From Alentia gelatinosa (taxonomy: Eukaryota; Annelida; Polychaeta; Phyllodocida; Polynoidae): a DNA stretch of 64,000 bases. Every line of letters starts with the position of its first letter. Position 1 is the first letter of the stretch. A program made the position numbers and the translations under genes. Location: the NCBI GenBank assembly GCA_950022655.1, contig OX465592.1:2566623-2630622 (forward strand), in the 5' to 3' direction. Below, in pieces: positions 61,401 to 64,000 of this stretch. The notes below the pieces were generated by a model. That model was not told where the DNA came from. It made no database searches and saw only the letters and a program-made list of their open reading frames with translations.

Positions 61401-64000
61401 CTGCTGCTGAAACATCCACTGTGCCACAGACAACTACTCCACTAGAAACCACTACTCTGCCACTGACTACAACAGAGCAAGTGACAACAAGTGGACCTCA
61501 GACCACAACACAGACTGCAACAACAACAACAGAAGCAGTGACAACAACTCATGCCCAGACCACAAGTGTGCCACAAACTACTACTACGCCTGAAGTCACA
61601 ACAACTGAACAGCCAACCTCAACTGTTGAGCAAACCACCACTCTTGCTGCAACAACTGTGCAAGATACAACAACTGCTGCTGAAACATCCATTGTGCCAC
61701 AGACAACTACTCCACTAGAAACCACTACTCTGCCACTGACTACAACAGAGCAAGTGACAACAAGTGGACCTCAGACCACAACACAGACTGCAACAACAAC
61801 AACAACAGAAGCAGTGACAACAACTCAGGCCCAGACCACAAGTGTGCCACAAACTACTACTGTAGCAGAAACAACAACACAGGCTCAGACCACCTCTCAG
61901 CCTCTGACTACTACAGTAGAGGCCACCACAACAGGCGAAGGCACTACTACAGCAGTCAAGACTACCACACAAACGGAAACCACTACTGTCCTAGAGACCA
62001 CCACGCCTGAAGTCACAACAACTGAACAGCCAACCTCAACTGTTGAGCTAACCACCACTCTTGCTGCAACAACTGTGCAAGATACAACAACTGCTGCTGA
62101 AACATCCACTGTGCCACAGACAACTACTCCACTAGAAACCACTACTCTGCCACTGACTACAACAGAGCAAGTGACAACAAGTGGACCTCAGACCACAACA
62201 CAGACTGCAACAACAACAACAGAAGCAGTGACAACAACTCAGGCCCAGACCACAAGTGTGCCACAAACTACTACTACGCCTGAAGTCACAACAACTGAAC
62301 AGCCAACCTCAACTGTTGAGCAAACCACCACTCTTGCTGCAACAACTGTGCAAGATACAACAACTGCTGCTGAAACTTCCACTGTGCCACAGACAACTAC
62401 TCCACTAGAAACCACTACTCTGCCATTGACTACAACAGAGCAAGTGACAACAAGTGGACCTCAGACCACAACACAGACTTCAACAACAACAACAGAAGCA
62501 GTGACAACAACTCAGGCCCAGACCACAAGTGTGCCACAAACTACTACTGTAGCAGAAACAACAACACAGGCTCAGACCACCTCTCAGCCTCTGACTACTA
62601 CAGTCGAGGCCACCACAACAGGCGAAGGCACTACTACAGTAGTCGAGACTACCACACAAACGGAAACCACTACTGTCCTAGAGACCACCACGCCTGAAGT
62701 CACAACAACTGAACAGCCAACCTCAACTGTTGAGCAAACCACCACTCTTGCTGCAACAACTGTGCAAGATACAACAACTGCTGCTGAAACTTCCACTGTG
62801 CCACAGACAACTACTCCACTAGAAACCACTACTCTGCCATTGACTACAACAGAGCAAGTGACAACAAGTGGACCTCAGACCACAACACAGACTGCAACAA
62901 CAACAACAGAAGCAGTGACAACAACTCAGGCCCAGACCACAAGTGTGCCACAAACTACTACTGTAGCAGAAACAACAACACAGGCTCAGACCACCTCTCA
63001 GCCTCTGACTACTACAGTCGAGGCCACCACAACAGGCGAAGGCACTACTACAGTAGTCGAGACTACCACACAAACGGAAACCACTACTGTCCTAGAGACC
63101 ACCACGCCTGAAGTCACAACAACTGAACAGCCAACCTCAACTGTTGAGCAAACCACCACTCTTGCTGCAACAACTGTGCAAGATACAACAACTGCTGCTG
63201 AAACATCCACTGTGCCACAGACAACTACTCCACTAGAAACCACTACTCTGCCACTGACTACAACAGAGCAAGTGACAACAAGTGGACCTCAGACCACAAC
63301 ACAGACTGCAACAACAACAACAGAAGCAGTGACAACAACTCAGGCCCAGACCACAAGTGTGCCACAAACTACTACTGTAGCAGAAACAACAACACAGGCT
63401 CAGACCACCTCTCAGCCTCTGACTACTACAGTAGAGGCCACCACAACAGGCGAAGGCACTACTACAGCAGTCAAGACTACCACACAAACGGAAACCACTA
63501 CTGTCCTAGAGACCACCACGCCTGAAGTCACAACAACTGAGCAGCCAACCTCAACTGTTGAGCTAACCACCACTCTTGCTGCAACAACTGTGCAAGATAC
63601 AACAACTGCTGCTGAAACATCCACTGTGCCACAGACAACTACTCCACTAGAAACCACTACTCCACCACTGACTACAACAGAGCGAGTGACAACAAGTGGA
63701 CCTCAGACCACAACACAGATTGCAACAACAACAACAGAAGCAGTGACAACATCTCAGGCCCAGACCACAAGTGTGCCACAAACTACTACTGAAGCAGAAA
63801 CAACAACACAGGCTCAGACCACCTCTCAGCCTCTGACTACTACAGTCGAGGCCACCACAACAGGCGAAGGCACTACTACAGTAGTCGAGACTACCACACA
63901 AACGGAAACCACTACTGTCCTAGAGACCACCACGCCTGAAGTCACAACAACTGAACAGCCAACCTCAACTGTTGAGCAAACCACCACTCTTGCTGCAACA
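37488..64000 (+). CDS. Giant mucin (PTS) exon 2, open at the window edge: at least 67 repeat units
   Basis: Begins exactly as PTS exon 1 (phase 1, then LDICGKTST) and stays in frame to position 64000: 26,513 nt so far, already longer than exon 1. Unit boundaries keep the same frame from 37607 to 63647, since every length change I found is a multiple of 3, and I saw no in-frame stop. Consensus and composition equal those of exon 1. The first four units and part of the fifth match exon 1; after that it has its own point variants, length variants and block duplications. It probably ends in a phase-1 donor followed by another SEA exon A beyond the window. Function as for exon 1: an extended O-glycosylated spacer (inference). 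Confidence 0.9.
49604..50431 (+). repeat. Block shared with 60614-61441 (offset 11,010 bp), copy 1
   Basis: Carries the private combination Thr-Ser-Thr-Glu-Gln (about 49630), Gly-Lys-Gly and Thr-Thr-Arg-Val-Val (actagagta at about 49831). The same three changes recur 11,010 bp downstream. Confidence 0.75.
53227..55230 (+). repeat. Higher-order repeat copy 1 (offset 8,670 bp)
   Basis: Order of variants: Ala-Val-Lys unit with Glu-Leu-Thr, short unit (53606), a unit with actTCA in the ACA run (about 53810), a normal unit, an Ala-Val-Lys unit, then a unit with the unique tccaccactg (54991) and Glu-Arg-Val. The same order occurs at +8,670. A few bases differ, for example near 53601 and 54060. Confidence 0.85.
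57866..60613 (+). repeat. Local amplification cluster marked by ACA-to-TCA and Thr-Ile-Glu-Gln variants
   Basis: The triplet run reads gcaacatcaacaacag at about 57942, 58769, 59451 and 60279. The Thr-Ile-Glu-Gln variant (accacaatagag) occurs at about 58304, 59400 and 59814. I noticed neither variant elsewhere in the arrays. The cluster also contains the only 267-bp unit, with its junction near 59090. Confidence 0.8.
60614..61441 (+). repeat. Block shared with 49604-50431 (offset 11,010 bp), copy 2
   Basis: Has actagagta at about 60841 in the same variant context. The next unit (61442) is a 273-bp short unit, as at 50432. Confidence 0.75.
61897..64000 (+). repeat. Higher-order repeat copy 2 (offset 8,670 bp), cut by window end
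   Basis: Matches 53227-55330 in variant order, including the unique tccaccactg at 63661. Private changes occur near 63720 (cagattgca) and 63791 (actgaagca). The block continues past the window. Confidence 0.85.

Larger units (their letters stand above)
37512..64000 (+). repeat. 414-bp tandem array in PTS exon 2 (at least 67 units)
   Basis: Eight shortened units of the 273-bp type, with junctions at about 44379, 45893, 48648, 50576, 51263, 53606, 61587 and 62276 (one is 276 bp because of an extra ACA). One differently shortened 267-bp unit has its junction at about 59090. There are extra ACA triplets near 40165, 40580, 45825 and 61798, a 9-bp loss near 55910, and single lost triplets near 38.1, 39.35, 42.66, 44.81, 47.31 and 60.39 kb. 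All preserve the frame. Confidence 0.93.

Noticed and set aside
5269..63901. More than a hundred minus-strand open frames of 70-87 codons (Val/Ser/Cys-rich), two per repeat unit
   Set aside because: They are the complement of the Thr-rich repeat in other frames, recur with the 414-bp period and exist only because the + strand repeat lacks certain triplets. Nothing supports transcription or translation.
5174..64000. CRISPR-like array
   Set aside because: The repeats are contiguous coding units without unique spacers, in a spliced eukaryotic gene.

Overview
The window is eukaryotic, almost certainly from an invertebrate animal. It has spliced exons with GT..AG introns, AT-rich introns carrying a tRNA-derived SINE and a decayed non-LTR retrotransposon, and a coding region of the secreted or membrane mucin type. 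An invertebrate deuterostome (echinoderm or cephalochordate) is my guess, but nothing in the sequence fixes the species.

Everything coding belongs to one gene on the + strand that runs off both ends. It alternates two modules: a SEA domain split over three small exons (here A, B, C) and one enormous exon of mucin-type Thr-rich tandem repeats (PTS exon). In order: end of an intron (1-4439), SEA-B (4440-4504), SEA-C (4862-5016), PTS exon 1 (5150-30208; 25,059 nt, 8,353 codons), SEA-A (30431-30543), a 6.2-kb intron, SEA-B (36778-36842), SEA-C (37200-37354) and PTS exon 2 (37488 to beyond 64000). All splice phases agree (A 1-0, B 0-2, C 2-1, PTS 1-1), so the SEA block and the PTS block are each symmetric phase-1 modules that can be duplicated without breaking frame. 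The SEA core carries Asp-Ser-Val-Val-Val where self-cleaving SEA domains carry Gly-Ser-Val-Val-Val.

Positions 1-7006 recur at 32339-39344 at a constant offset of 32,338 bp, with no difference found wherever I compared them. Beyond that the two PTS exons diverge in point variants, unit number and higher-order arrangement. This is either a very recent tandem duplication of a whole PTS-SEA module, or an assembly joining of alleles or repeats.

Each PTS exon is an array of a 414-bp (138-aa) unit: 62 copies in exon 1 and at least 67 in exon 2. The consensus is about 48% Thr and strongly acidic, with no Lys, Arg, Cys, Asn or aromatic residue. Inside the arrays are shortened units (273 bp, and one of 267 bp), triplet-length variation in an ACA run, and higher-order repeats with periods of 5,376, 8,670 and 11,010 bp. 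The introns hold several repeat families; their duplicated copies are listed separately. No promoter, start codon, polyadenylation site or independent gene is visible.
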